Of a stretch of DNA of 53,785 bases, positions 26,677 through 35,933 are shown piece after piece. Made by a program: the position numbers and the translations under genes. The stretch's first letter is position 1. Each line of letters begins with the position of its first letter. The stretch is from Thraustochytrium sp. TN22 (taxonomy: Eukaryota; Sar; Bigyra; Thraustochytrida; Thraustochytriidae), in contig JABLUY010000251.1 in assembly GCA_013306675.1 (NCBI GenBank), positions 1-53,785 of the forward strand, in the 5' to 3' direction. The notes below the pieces were generated by a model. The model was given only the letters and a program-made list of their open reading frames with translations, was not told the origin of the DNA and searched no databases.

Positions 26677-27522
26677 TTACTTGTGCTTGAAGGAGGCATC
26701 GCGCTTCTCGACAAAGGCGGTCATGCCCTCGAGGCGGTCCTCGGTGGAGAAAGTGCTGTGGAAGATGCGGCGCTCGAAGCGGCAGCCCTCCTCGAGCGTC
26801 ATCTCGTAGGACGCGTTGACGGCCTCCTTGCACATCTGCACGATGGGCTTGGAAAAGGCGGCGATCTGGCGCGCCATGCCGAGCGCCTCGTCGACGAGCT
26901 TGTCGGCCGGGTAGACGCGCGCCACGAGACCCTTGGCCTCGGCCTCCTGGGCAGTCATCATGTTGCCCGTGAGCACCATCTCCATGGCCTTGGACTTGCC
27001 GACAGCGCGGATGAGCCGCTGCGTGCCGCCGCAGCCCGGGATGGTGCCCAGCTTGATCTCCGGCTGGCCGAAGCGCGCCTTCTCGCCGGCCAGGATAATG
27101 TCGCACAGCATGGCCAGCTCGCAGCCGCCGCCCAGCGCGAAGCCGTTCACCGCCGCGATGGTCGGCGTCTGGATCTTGGCCAGGTTCGCCCAGTCCGCGA
27201 ACATGTTCGTCGTGTACGCCGTGATGTAGTCCTTGGACTGCATCTCCTTAATGTCCGCGCCCGCCGCAAACGCCTTCTCGCTGCCGGTGATGACGATGGC
27301 GCCCACCTCGGGGTCCAGGTCGAGCTTGCGCGTCGCGTCGTTCAGCTCCGCGATCAGCGGCGAGCACAGCGCGTTGAGCGCCTTGGGCCGGTGCAGCTCC
27401 ACCAGCGCCACGCGGCCCTCCTTCTTGCCCACCTTGATCATCTCGTACCCGTCGAACGCCGCCGCCGAGAGCGCGCGCGCGCCTCGCGGCGACGCCGCGC
27501 GCCGCAGCCCTGCCGCCAGCAT
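26677..27522 (-). CDS. ECHS1: Enoyl-CoA hydratase, mitochondrial
   Basis: 281 aa from ATG at 27522; the longer upstream frame begins with low-complexity arginine/glutamate and is rejected. The first 20 residues ([20 protein letters not shown]) form a typical mitochondrial presequence. The crotonase fold follows: [11 protein letters not shown] (oxyanion hole), [15 protein letters not shown] (Glu135) and [19 protein letters not shown] (Glu155). Both catalytic glutamates of short-chain enoyl-CoA hydratase are present. The enzyme hydrates trans-2-enoyl-CoA in beta-oxidation and amino-acid breakdown. Length and motif spacing match ECHS1. A run of a's (about 26655-26665) lies just past the stop. 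Confidence 0.96.
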   Translation of the reverse strand: MLAAGLRRAASPRGARALSAAAFDGYEMIKVGKKEGRVALVELHRPKALNALCSPLIAELNDATRKLDLDPEVGAIVITGSEKAFAAGADIKEMQSKDYITAYTTNMFADWANLAKIQTPTIAAVNGFALGGGCELAMLCDIILAGEKARFGQPEIKLGTIPGCGGTQRLIRAVGKSKAMEMVLTGNMMTAQEAEAKGLVARVYPADKLVDEALGMARQIAAFSKPIVQMCKEAVNASYEMTLEEGCRFERRIFHSTFSTEDRLEGMTAFVEKRDASFKHK

Positions 27523-28382
27523 CCTCCCGCGCCCGCGCCCTGCCCAGCTCCTCTCCCGCTCCTCCTCTTCTCCTCGTCCTCCTCCTCGTCGATGATGCGG
27601 TTCTGCCTCGCCTGGATCCTGCCCGCCGCGCGCGCGCACCGGACCCGGCGCGGCGCGCCTCCGCAGACAGCGCCGCGCCCGGGTCCGCTGCGGCGCCGTC
27701 GGTCCTACGACTTTTTGAAATCTGGTTTTCGAAATGCGATGAGATGATCAAAGTCTGGCAACCAAAAGCAACCAGCGCAAGCGACCAAAGCTCTCATCAG
27801 CGCGGCGCGCGGCGCGCGGCGCGGCGGCCGCGGCTGCGCGAGGTCGCGCGGCGCGGCGCGGCGCGGCGCGGCGCGGCGCGGCGCGGCGAGGCGCTGGCCG
27901 GGGCGGATGGCGGGATGCAGGAGGGATGGCCGCAGGTCTGACTAGAGGCGCAGGACGAGGGCGACGGCGCGCGCGGCGACGAGGAGTACGAGGCGCGGTG
28001 GTACCGAGGACCGGAGCTCTCGGTTTTATTCGCCGCATCGTACCAGTGCGCGCGCGGCTGCTGCCACCGCCACTGCACGGGCAGGCAGCTGTACCAGGAG
28101 GAGCAGTCACCGCGCTGGCAGCGCCGGTGGCCGCGGCCTGGCGTGGTCATGAATGACGGGAGCGGCAGGCGCGCACGCGCGGCGGGCCAATGGGATGCAG
28201 CGTTGCGGCGCGTTGCGAGAGGCGCGCGTGGGCCGGGCTGAGTCACACAACGCGCATGTCCGGTGGCAGGGGCGGTGGACTCTCTCTGTCTGGAGGCGAC
28301 GTCGAGTCCGGACTGGACAGCGGGGGCGAGGGCGACGCCGACGTCGACGCCGACCAGACCTGCATCCGCGGCGCGCGCAAGG
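27523..28382. promoter_or_regulatory. Divergent promoter region between ECHS1 and the polyQ/WD40 gene
   Basis: The spacer contains a pentanucleotide gcggc run (about 27845-27890) and a less GC-rich stretch at 27705-27795. A second frame starting at the ATG at 28256 encodes an acidic, protein-like N-terminus (MSGGRGGGLSLSGGDVESG) but is out of phase with the downstream gene, so either it is an upstream ORF or there is an unseen intron or sequence error. Confidence 0.4.
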
Positions 28383-28758
28383 ATGACGACCGTCTTTGCG
28401 TGCGACGACGAGCTGGCGTCGGCGCCGGGAAGCGAAGAGTCAGCTGTCTCGCGCCAGAAGCGGACGACGTCCATGGTGAGCCTAGGAAGCCTGCACAGCG
28501 GCGCCTCGCTCGAGCTCATCGGCATCACAGACCTGTACGTGGCCGCAGAAGGTGCAGAGAGTGGGGCGGCGGGGGTGGACATGGGGGAGGACGAGGGCAG
28601 CATGGGCGACCTGGACTGGACGGGCGAGTTCTTTCATGAGATGGGCGAGTTCGCGCCGCGCCCGCGCCGCGCCACCGCCGCATCTGGCGCCGCCAAGACT
28701 CCATATCGCCTGGATCACGAGCGGCTGCCTTCTCCGCCTCCAATCCCGCAGCAGCACT

Positions 28759-28847
<89 letters not shown>

Positions 28848-30581
28848 CAACAACAACAGGGACAGGAGCTTCGGCAGCATCAAGACCAAGACCAGAACAT
28901 GCACCAGCATGACCACGAAATCCAAGACCACCAATACGCACCTCTGCCGGACCTGCTGCAAGGCGATTGGGGCGTTGAGGGTTCCGCTCGCGTCCCCAGC
29001 ACGCCGCACTTCGACGTGGCGGGTGCTCCTGCGTCGCACTCCGCTTTACCTCTCTCGGACGTGCAGCCGCGCGCGCGCCTGCACGCGCGAACCTTGACGT
29101 CTGACGGGGTGTCCAGCCTCGGCGGCCGCGCCGGCGACGAGGCGTCTTTCATGGGCGAGTCCGCCGTGTCGTCGTCCTCGAGCTCCTCGCTGGGCAGCCC
29201 CACGGCTGCCACGGACGCCGGAGCAACCTACCCGCCGCCGTTCCGGACGCAGCTCAGCGCGCGCGACCTGTTGGCAGACGACCTCGGCGTGGGCTCGAAC
29301 CGCGCGGCACCGGCGCTGCAGCCCGTCCAGGTGGTGCCCCTCGCCAAGTGCGCCTTTAGCAAGTCGCGCTCGCTCGGTCGCGTGCTGGTCGGCCCCGCTG
29401 GCTCGGGGCTCATCATCGCAGGCACCGACCAGCTCCTTACGCGCGAGGCGCTCGCGACCAAAAAGAAGGACGGCGCCATCGTCGTGGCTCGCATTCGGAC
29501 CCCGGCCTGCAAGGAGGATTTTGGGAGCGCGCGCCCCTACGGCGACGACGTGGACGGCGCCGAGGAGGGCGACGAGGAGCACCCGGCGCGGTCCGCCTCG
29601 GCGTCCTCGCTGCCGAGTCCGCGCGAGCGTGCACGGGCTGCCGCTTGCGGGCGGCCACGGCTGGTGCCGGAACCCCCGCTCGTGCACAAGACCATGCGCC
29701 TCGGCGAGGCCTGCGTACGAGACATGATCTGGCTCCAGGCCGGCCAGCGCGCGCTCGTAGCCACGGACACAGGCTTTGGGCTCGTCTTGGTGGACCCCGA
29801 CGAGGAGGGCGGCCTGGAGGGGGCCTCGTACGAGGCGTGTCAGGCCGGTGGCCGCGTCAAGGCCAGCACGCTCCGCCAGCTCGCCGTGCCGCCCGCGTAC
29901 GCGCGCGAGACCTCCGTACGCGTCGCGTCTGGGGGGTTCGACCGCCGCGTCCAGGTCTGGCAGCCAGACCGCATCCTCTTCGATCGCATCGCGCCGCCCG
30001 AGGCCGAGCACGCCACGGACGGCGTTGTGGGCAGCGTGCAGTGGCACCCGTGCTCCCCGGACATTGTCAGCTGGACGCTGGACCACGGAAGCTTCGAGAT
30101 GTACGATTTGCGCAGCGCCTCCACCGTGCGCTGCTTCGACGACGCCAGCGCGCACGCGTCCGCGTCCACGGCGCGCTCCGCGCAGCTCTTCACGCACGCC
30201 TACATGGGCGAGACCACCGTCATGCTCGGCTTCAGCAACGGTTGCGTCAAAGTCGTCGACGTGCGCAAGCTTCAGGTCCTCTGCGGCTGGCGCGATGACA
30301 CCGTCTCCATCATCGGCGACATCTCCATGTCGCCCTGTGCGTCCAAAGCGGTCCTCACCGGCATCGGCGGCGCCTCCGTTTTTGCCACGGCTGCTTCGCG
30401 CTCGAGCTACTCGGCGGCGCCCGTCGCCAGCATCGGCTTCAGCGACCCGCTCTTTTCGCCCAGCGGCTTGCGCCTCCCAGCCTACGCCTGCAAGACGGCC
30501 GCCACTTTTCTGGATGAGGATACCTTTGCGCTCATGGACAGCGGCGGCACCTTCTCGCGCTTCTCGCTCGCAGACCTGTAA
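28383..30581 (+). CDS. PolyQ-containing WD40-like protein
   Basis: 732 aa from the ATG at 28383. The N-terminal third is low complexity with a polyglutamine run (about residues 127-159) encoded mostly by CAG, ending in CAA codons, followed by a H/Q/D-rich stretch. The C-terminal part (about 330-732) reads as a beta-propeller with WD40-like blades: VRVASGGFDRRVQVWQ, VVGSVQWHPCSPDIVSWTLD, GSFEMYDLRSASTVRCF, and VMLGFSNGCVKVVDVRKLQ. The repeats are few and divergent, so the family is uncertain. Such proteins are scaffolds, and no specific role can be named. It converges tail to tail with the next gene, with only 28 bases between stop codons. Confidence 0.78.
28761..28858 (+). repeat. CAG/CAA microsatellite encoding polyglutamine
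   Basis: About 26 consecutive CAG codons followed by a short CAA run, in frame in the WD40-like gene. Pure CAG runs are length-unstable, and the CAA codons at the end are typical interruptions. Confidence 0.95.
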
Positions 30582-30609
30582 GAAGCTTTTCATTTTTACC
30601 ACCACCTTG

Positions 30610-32073
30610 CTACTTGGACATGCCTGCGCGCCTCCGGAGCTCCTCGCTCCACAGAGCCTCGGCGGCGTCTCTGTCAAAGACCTCCTCGACTCCTAGCTCC
30701 TTGTTGCGCCGATACATTTCCTTCCAGAGGCGGTGCATGAACGCCAGGCGTTCATTCTCGCTCGTCTTGATCCTTGTCCAGCTTGGCTTCCGAAAAATCT
30801 CCGCCAAGACGCATGGTTTCTCCTCGTGCTCCCAGCGCCACTTGAGCACCTCCTCGTTGAGGAACTCCAGAGCCCCCTTGGCCAACATTTGTCTGCGCGC
30901 AAACTCGCCCAAAACTCTGGCTCTCCAATGCGCGCGGGCCTTGCTGAGTTGCCGCGAAATGGGCACGATGACATCGTCCGAAATCGAGGCCGCCTGGCTT
31001 GACGCGCGCGGTGACGAGGAAGCGGAACTGCCTTGCGGCGGCGAGGAAGGACCGTCGCTGCAAGTACTGACAGTAAGGGCGGACGTCTTGCGACGACGGC
31101 GCTGAGGATCCACAATATCGGCCCAGGTTCGTTCGGGCATGGGCGGCTCCTCCTCCTCTTCTTCTACGTCTTCTCCTTCCTCGAGGTGCATGGTCGGCGT
31201 CTTGACCTCGGCTGCTTCCGGCGCCTTGCTGTCGCTCACCGTTGCGCGATCCACGTGCGCGACGGGCGGGGTTCCACTGCGTTGCACTTTGACACCAGGG
31301 ACCTGGCACCAACCATCCACGCTGGGGATGATGACCACCTGCGGAGGGCTCATCGTTTGTAAAGGGCTGTGTGTGGAGTCCTTGTCAAGCATGCCGTTTT
31401 CGTCAAGCACGCTGTTTTCGTCAAGCACGCCGTTTCCGTCAAGCACGCCGTTTTCGTCAAGCACGCCGTTTTCGTCAAGCGCGCCGTTTTCGTCAAGCAC
31501 GCCATTCTCATCAAGCGCGAAGTCCTCGTCAAGCGCGAAGTCCTCCTCTCGCGGGAAGGCTTCATCAAGCGCGATGTCTTCGAGCACCATCCCCGCCATG
31601 ATTTCCGCGAGAGCTCCGGCCCCGTAGGAAGACTCGTGTGATGCTTCGTTCGACGATTCGCGCGACGATTCGTGCGACGACTCGCGCGACGCCTCGTACG
31701 ACGCCTCGTACGACGACTCATTTGAGGAAGAGACGCATGTGAGCGTCCATGGGTTGTCGCTGTCAGTGATTGTGGCAACTTCCTCACTGTCAGTCGCAGA
31801 AAGGGGCTGCTCCGAACGCGACGGAGCCGACGGCAAAGGGACGGACGGCGGCTGAGTCGAGGGCGGATGCGGCTGATGCACAGAAGGCAAAGTCTCCTCA
31901 GCAGAAACCGTGCCCGAAGGAGGAGGCAAAGCGCTGGAGATCGCGGCGGTCGTTTCCGGCGGCCAGATGAGCATGGAAATCAACTCCACGACGCCATGGG
32001 CAACATTCCGTAGGAGGTTGCCGCACTTCGCCGCTCTTTTACGTGCTCCTCCAGGGGTGGTTGCGTTACTCAT
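30610..32073 (-). CDS. Unrecognised protein with two kinds of tandem peptide repeats
   Basis: 487 aa, ATG at 32073. I recognise no family. The first 40 residues include a hydrophobic stretch (HGVVELISMLIW). Residues 117-149 repeat a four-residue S-x-E-(A/S)-like unit (SYEASYEASRESSHESS). Residues about 179-231 repeat the hexapeptide LDENGV, encoded by 18-bp tandem units at about 31380-31540. An acidic run (EEEEEE, about 304-309) and PERTWADIVDP follow. The last 110 residues are helical and non-repetitive (WRARVLGEFARRQMLAKGAL, WKEMYRRNKELGVEEVFD) and look like the only folded domain. Codon use is less GC-extreme than the neighbours, with short AT-richer flanks. It may be lineage-specific. Confidence 0.68.
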   Translation of the reverse strand: MSNATTPGGARKRAAKCGNLLRNVAHGVVELISMLIWPPETTAAISSALPPPSGTVSAEETLPSVHQPHPPSTQPPSVPLPSAPSRSEQPLSATDSEEVATITDSDNPWTLTCVSSSNESSYEASYEASRESSHESSRESSNEASHESSYGAGALAEIMAGMVLEDIALDEAFPREEDFALDEDFALDENGVLDENGALDENGVLDENGVLDGNGVLDENSVLDENGMLDKDSTHSPLQTMSPPQVVIIPSVDGWCQVPGVKVQRSGTPPVAHVDRATVSDSKAPEAAEVKTPTMHLEEGEDVEEEEEEPPMPERTWADIVDPQRRRRKTSALTVSTCSDGPSSPPQGSSASSSPRASSQAASISDDVIVPISRQLSKARAHWRARVLGEFARRQMLAKGALEFLNEEVLKWRWEHEEKPCVLAEIFRKPSWTRIKTSENERLAFMHRLWKEMYRRNKELGVEEVFDRDAAEALWSEELRRRAGMSK

Positions 32074-32666
32074 GTTGAGCTACGCGGAGGTCCCTTGCAC
32101 CATGAACAAAGCTTGGGCGAGGCTTGAACGATTGAATTGGATTTGGGTCCTGCATGGCAGGGGCGTCGCGGCGTTGAAGCGATTCTTTGATCGGCTTTCG
32201 CCCAAGGAGCCGCTGGCAGGAAAGGTAAACAACAGAAAGGACCTGGTCTCGACTCGGACGGCAGCCAACTTACTGGTATGCCTCCCGGCCCGGGGCCCTC
32301 GTAGTACAGTGTCAGTATACGAGTATACGTGACGGTTAGGCCCGCGCTGCACCGGCGAGCGCAACCGCCAAGGACAGTTACGAGTCCAAGTGACTCCGAC
32401 AGTGAAAAGCGGCGTGAAAAGCGGCTCTTGCTGACAATGCCTTGGAAAGCATGTTCGAAGTCGTGCTGCTGACAAATCGTGCATCGTGATTCAATTTCCA
32501 GAGTAACCAAATCATCAGGGAGAAATGAGACTGCGCCTGACGGTTGCTTGACGTAGCTGAAATTTTAAATGGGCCTTGTAGTTTTATGATCTTGGTGGAG
32601 GCTTTTGCCTCGGCTTGACAGCGACTCTCCAGGTAGAGGTGGGGCCCAAGGCTAAGGCAAAGCCAT
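32074..32666. other. AT-richer spacer with a candidate dispersed repeat
   Basis: This 0.6-kb stretch is clearly less GC-rich than the rest, for example at 32550-32600. It lies 3' of the GTPase gene and 5' of the gene ending at 30610. It contains a GC palindrome cggcccggggccc (about 32287-32299), tatacgtgac, and actccgacagtgaa (32393-32406). These occur in the same order as similar blocks at 6683-6757. Confidence 0.45.
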
Positions 32667-35600
32667 TTACTCCTCCTGCTCGCGAAGGTAGCTGATGAAC
32701 TCATCATCGTCATCGCCAGCACCCTCCGGGGCGCCCTCCGCGGGCGCGTCGCCCGAACGAGCCGCAGGCGCGCGAGCGGCAGCGGGTGTGGACGCCGGGG
32801 CAGCCGCGGGCTGGGCCGGCGCAGGGGCCGGGGTGGGGGCGGCTTCCTCCTCCTCCTCCTCGTCGTCGTCGTCGTCGGCGGGACCCTCGCGGTTGGCGGA
32901 CTCGGCGGCGCGCTCGAGGGCCTGGAGCAGAGCCTGGAGCGGGTTCATGGGGGCCGGCATGCTCTGGAGCTCGCTGCGAAGCTCCTCGAGGTCGCGGACC
33001 TCGCCGGTCTCGGTGAACATCTGGCCGGTGACGAGGCGGGCAAAGTCCGGGATGAGGCCGGCGCCGCGCGAGCCATCCATGTGGAACCAGACCTCGGGGA
33101 CGCCGGTCTCCGGGATGGGCGCGGCGCCGATGACGGTGATGCGACGGCCGTCGGGGTCCATGAAGACGGCGCCGGACTGCTGGCCGCACATGCGGCGCAG
33201 AACCTCCTCGCGCACGTCGAACTGGCACGGGGTGGTGTTGATGCCGGTGCCGCGCGGGAACTCAAAGGTGGTGCTAAGCTGGATGCGGCGGCGCTCCTCC
33301 TCCGTGGGCGGGGTGAACATGTTGCGCGGGGGGTCGATTTGCTCGAGCGTCTTGTGCTCGCCAGTGCGCTCGAACTGGTTGAGGTCGTTGTGGAGGTACG
33401 TCCAGACGCTGGCACCCGGGTTGCGGTCGTTGTGGAGCCAGAAGCGCGGCACCTCGGACTGGTGCATGCTGACGCCCACGGTGGTGAAGGTCGTGCCGGA
33501 GGTCTTGTGGCGGATGACGTCGCCGTGGCGCAGGAGGTCGCCGCCGACCTTGAAGCCGAAGCGGTCGAGCATCTCGGAGCGGATGTCGAAGGAGGCGTAC
33601 TCGCGGAAGCGGACGCCGGTGACGTACTTGAAGTCCTGCTCGACGTGGGTGGCGACATAGTCGAGCTCGTCGTTCTCGATGCCATCGTCGGAGTGGCACT
33701 CCCAGTCGGCGTGGTGGATGGGCTCGACCTCGCGCGTGTCAAAGGCCTCGAGGGCGCCGAGGAGCTCGTCGGGGAAGAGGCCGGCGCCGACGGAGCCCTC
33801 GCCGCTAATGACGCGAAACCAGAGCTTGATGTTGCCCTCCTCCTCGACGCCGACGCCAACGCAGACGGCCTCGACCGGGGTGCTGGGCAGGCGCACGACC
33901 TGGCCGGCCTCGTAGCCGCCGACGGCGCGGCAGATCTCGGGGCGAACGTCGAACTTGGCCCAGTGGCCGAAGCGCTGGCCCTTGGGAAAGGCAAAGGTGC
34001 AGCGCAGGTCGCGGTGCGTGATGCGGCCCGAGGGCGCGGCGGAGCGCGGGCGGAAGACGACGCCTTCGAGGTCCTCCGGATCGGCGTACTCGATGCCGGC
34101 TTCCTCGGCGGTCTCAAACTTGAGCTCGTGCTTGTCGTCGGCGCCGATGCGGTACGTGTTGGTGTAGCCGGTGCCGAACCAGTAGACGCGGGCCCAGCCC
34201 GGGTTGACGGGCGCCTCGTAGGTGCGCGGGTGGCCGTCGTAGCCGTCGGGCGCGTTGAGCGCGCCGTGGGCCTCGCCGTCGAGGGAGCGCCAGTTAATGA
34301 TCATGCCGGGGCCCTGGAAGTCCTGCGGGCGGCGCTCGTCGCCGTAACCCCAGCCGCTGCTGTTGCGCAGGACGATGGCGCCGTCCCAGAGAACCTCGTC
34401 GGTGACGCGCGCGCCGCGCAGCACGGTCTCGCGGAAGTTGTCGTAGATGGCCATCTGCTCGAGGTCGAAGCCGCAGGCGCGCTGCACATCCCTGTCGGGC
34501 ATGGCGAGGAGCTCCTTGCGGCCGAGGCCGGAGCCCTCGATGCGGTCGGTGGGCAGGCCGAGCGTCTGGAAGTCGCGCACGAGCACGTGCTCGGGCGAGT
34601 CGACGTCGACGGCGTCCTTGGCGCTGCGCAGGCGCGCGATCTCGGCCGGAGTCCAGTTGAGCAGCTCGCGCAGCGCGCGGTTGCGCAGGCGGCCGAGGGC
34701 GTCCATGGTGTGCACGCCGTTCTCGAGGAGGCGCGGCAGGCGCTCGATGAGATCGAGCTCGCGGAGGCGCTGGGCCAGGCCGCGCGCCTCGACCGGCACG
34801 GCGTTGGCGTCCATGACCCGGCTCACGTCCGGCAGCACCTTGCGGCAGTCAAGCGCGAGGTTCTGCGAGGCGCACTCGCAAAAGTGCTTGAGCTCGGCCT
34901 CCATGGCGCGCACCTCGCCGTCGGCGTGCGCGTCCGAGTCGAGGAAGAAGCACGGCAGGCGGCGGTCCATGGTGCGCAGCTCATTGATGAAGGGGAAGCG
35001 GCCGGCGAGCTCCTCGTTCCAGCGGGTCGACATAAAGGCCACGTCCTTGCCCTTGCGGCGGCGCACCGAGGCCGGGTCCGTGAACCAGTGCGAGAAGACG
35101 ATGCAGGCGTGCGCCCAGAACTGCTTGCCAAAGTTCTTCTCGAGAGTCGTCAGCATCTGCGTGAGCGGGCCCTTGAGCCGCGCCTCCTGCGAGTTGAGCA
35201 CGATCGCGAACGTGTGCACCCAGCCCAGCTGCGCCAGCTTGAAGAGCATGTCGGCGGCCTGCTCCGCGTCGCGGCCCTCGCTGTCCATGAGCCCCGGCGT
35301 GTCCACCAGCACAATCTCTTCGCGTGCCTCGTCGCCCAGCCAGTTCGTCAGGTACATGGAGGTGGTCTCCGTCACGCTGTGCGGCGTGTCGTCCACGACG
35401 AAGACGCCGTTCTCGCGCGGCAGGCCGGCCAGCTTGGACGCCAGCAGCGACTTGCCCACGCCCGTCTCGCCCAGCATCACCGTCACGGCCCGCACGGGCT
35501 GGCCCAGCAGGGAGCGGATGCTCTGCATCCACCCCACCGCCTCGAATAGGCTCGGCGACTCGAAGTTGTACTCCGTCACCTGGCCGTCCGTGCCCTTGGC

Positions 35601-35933
35601 GCTAAGCTGCCACTTGCCCTCGCTCTTCTCCTGCGCGTTCGGGCTCAGCCGCGCGTCCACGATGTCCGCCACCTTGCACAGCGGCTCCACGCGCGCCGAC
35701 TGCCGCTTCGACCGGAACGACGAGAACCGCTTCGACCCGAACCGCACCAGCACCAGGCCGTCGTCCTTGTCCACGCGCAGCACGCCCTCCGCCGGCTGCC
35801 CGCCGCTGAACACGCGCGAGGCGCGGAACATCGACTGCCGCCGGTGCTCCTGCTTGCCCAGCATCTTCACCACGCGCTCATTCGTCTGCATCTGCGACGC
35901 GATCTCCTCCGAGTTCTCCAGGATGGACGACAT
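32667..35933 (-). CDS. PH-like / AIG1 GTPase / MIB-HERC2-like / FDVR-repeat multidomain protein
   Basis: 1088 aa, ATG at 35933. In order: a PH-like domain (about 45-144); an AIG1-type GTPase (about 147-370) with P-loop GETGVGKS (155-162), DTPGLMDSEGRDAEQ (DTPG at 211-214) and SHWFT where AIG1/GIMAP proteins usually have a (T/R)KD-type G4; two helical, SAM-like or DEATH-like segments (about 385-440 and 450-507); a MIB/HERC2-like domain (about 515-606) with GAIVLRNSSGWGYGDE and YWFGTGYTNTYRIGADDKHE; and three repeats (about 645-725, 768-850, 888-963) with FDVR/FDIR and AGLFPD signatures. The tail is acidic then proline/alanine-rich. The GTPase and MIB/HERC2-like calls are by eye from family motifs. 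MIB/HERC2 domains elsewhere occur in ubiquitin ligases. A role in membrane-linked signalling or defence is inference only. Confidence 0.8.
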   Translation of the reverse strand: MSSILENSEEIASQMQTNERVVKMLGKQEHRRQSMFRASRVFSGGQPAEGVLRVDKDDGLVLVRFGSKRFSSFRSKRQSARVEPLCKVADIVDARLSPNAQEKSEGKWQLSAKGTDGQVTEYNFESPSLFEAVGWMQSIRSLLGQPVRAVTVMLGETGVGKSLLASKLAGLPRENGVFVVDDTPHSVTETTSMYLTNWLGDEAREEIVLVDTPGLMDSEGRDAEQAADMLFKLAQLGWVHTFAIVLNSQEARLKGPLTQMLTTLEKNFGKQFWAHACIVFSHWFTDPASVRRRKGKDVAFMSTRWNEELAGRFPFINELRTMDRRLPCFFLDSDAHADGEVRAMEAELKHFCECASQNLALDCRKVLPDVSRVMDANAVPVEARGLAQRLRELDLIERLPRLLENGVHTMDALGRLRNRALRELLNWTPAEIARLRSAKDAVDVDSPEHVLVRDFQTLGLPTDRIEGSGLGRKELLAMPDRDVQRACGFDLEQMAIYDNFRETVLRGARVTDEVLWDGAIVLRNSSGWGYGDERRPQDFQGPGMIINWRSLDGEAHGALNAPDGYDGHPRTYEAPVNPGWARVYWFGTGYTNTYRIGADDKHELKFETAEEAGIEYADPEDLEGVVFRPRSAAPSGRITHRDLRCTFAFPKGQRFGHWAKFDVRPEICRAVGGYEAGQVVRLPSTPVEAVCVGVGVEEEGNIKLWFRVISGEGSVGAGLFPDELLGALEAFDTREVEPIHHADWECHSDDGIENDELDYVATHVEQDFKYVTGVRFREYASFDIRSEMLDRFGFKVGGDLLRHGDVIRHKTSGTTFTTVGVSMHQSEVPRFWLHNDRNPGASVWTYLHNDLNQFERTGEHKTLEQIDPPRNMFTPPTEEERRRIQLSTTFEFPRGTGINTTPCQFDVREEVLRRMCGQQSGAVFMDPDGRRITVIGAAPIPETGVPEVWFHMDGSRGAGLIPDFARLVTGQMFTETGEVRDLEELRSELQSMPAPMNPLQALLQALERAAESANREGPADDDDDEEEEEEAAPTPAPAPAQPAAAPASTPAAARAPAARSGDAPAEGAPEGAGDDDDEFISYLREQEE

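Noticed and set aside
32667-35933. GTPase protein as a septin or dynamin relative
   Set aside because: P-loop GETGVGKS with DTPGLMDS and overall length of the G domain fit AIG1 better. No septin-unique element or dynamin middle domain is visible.
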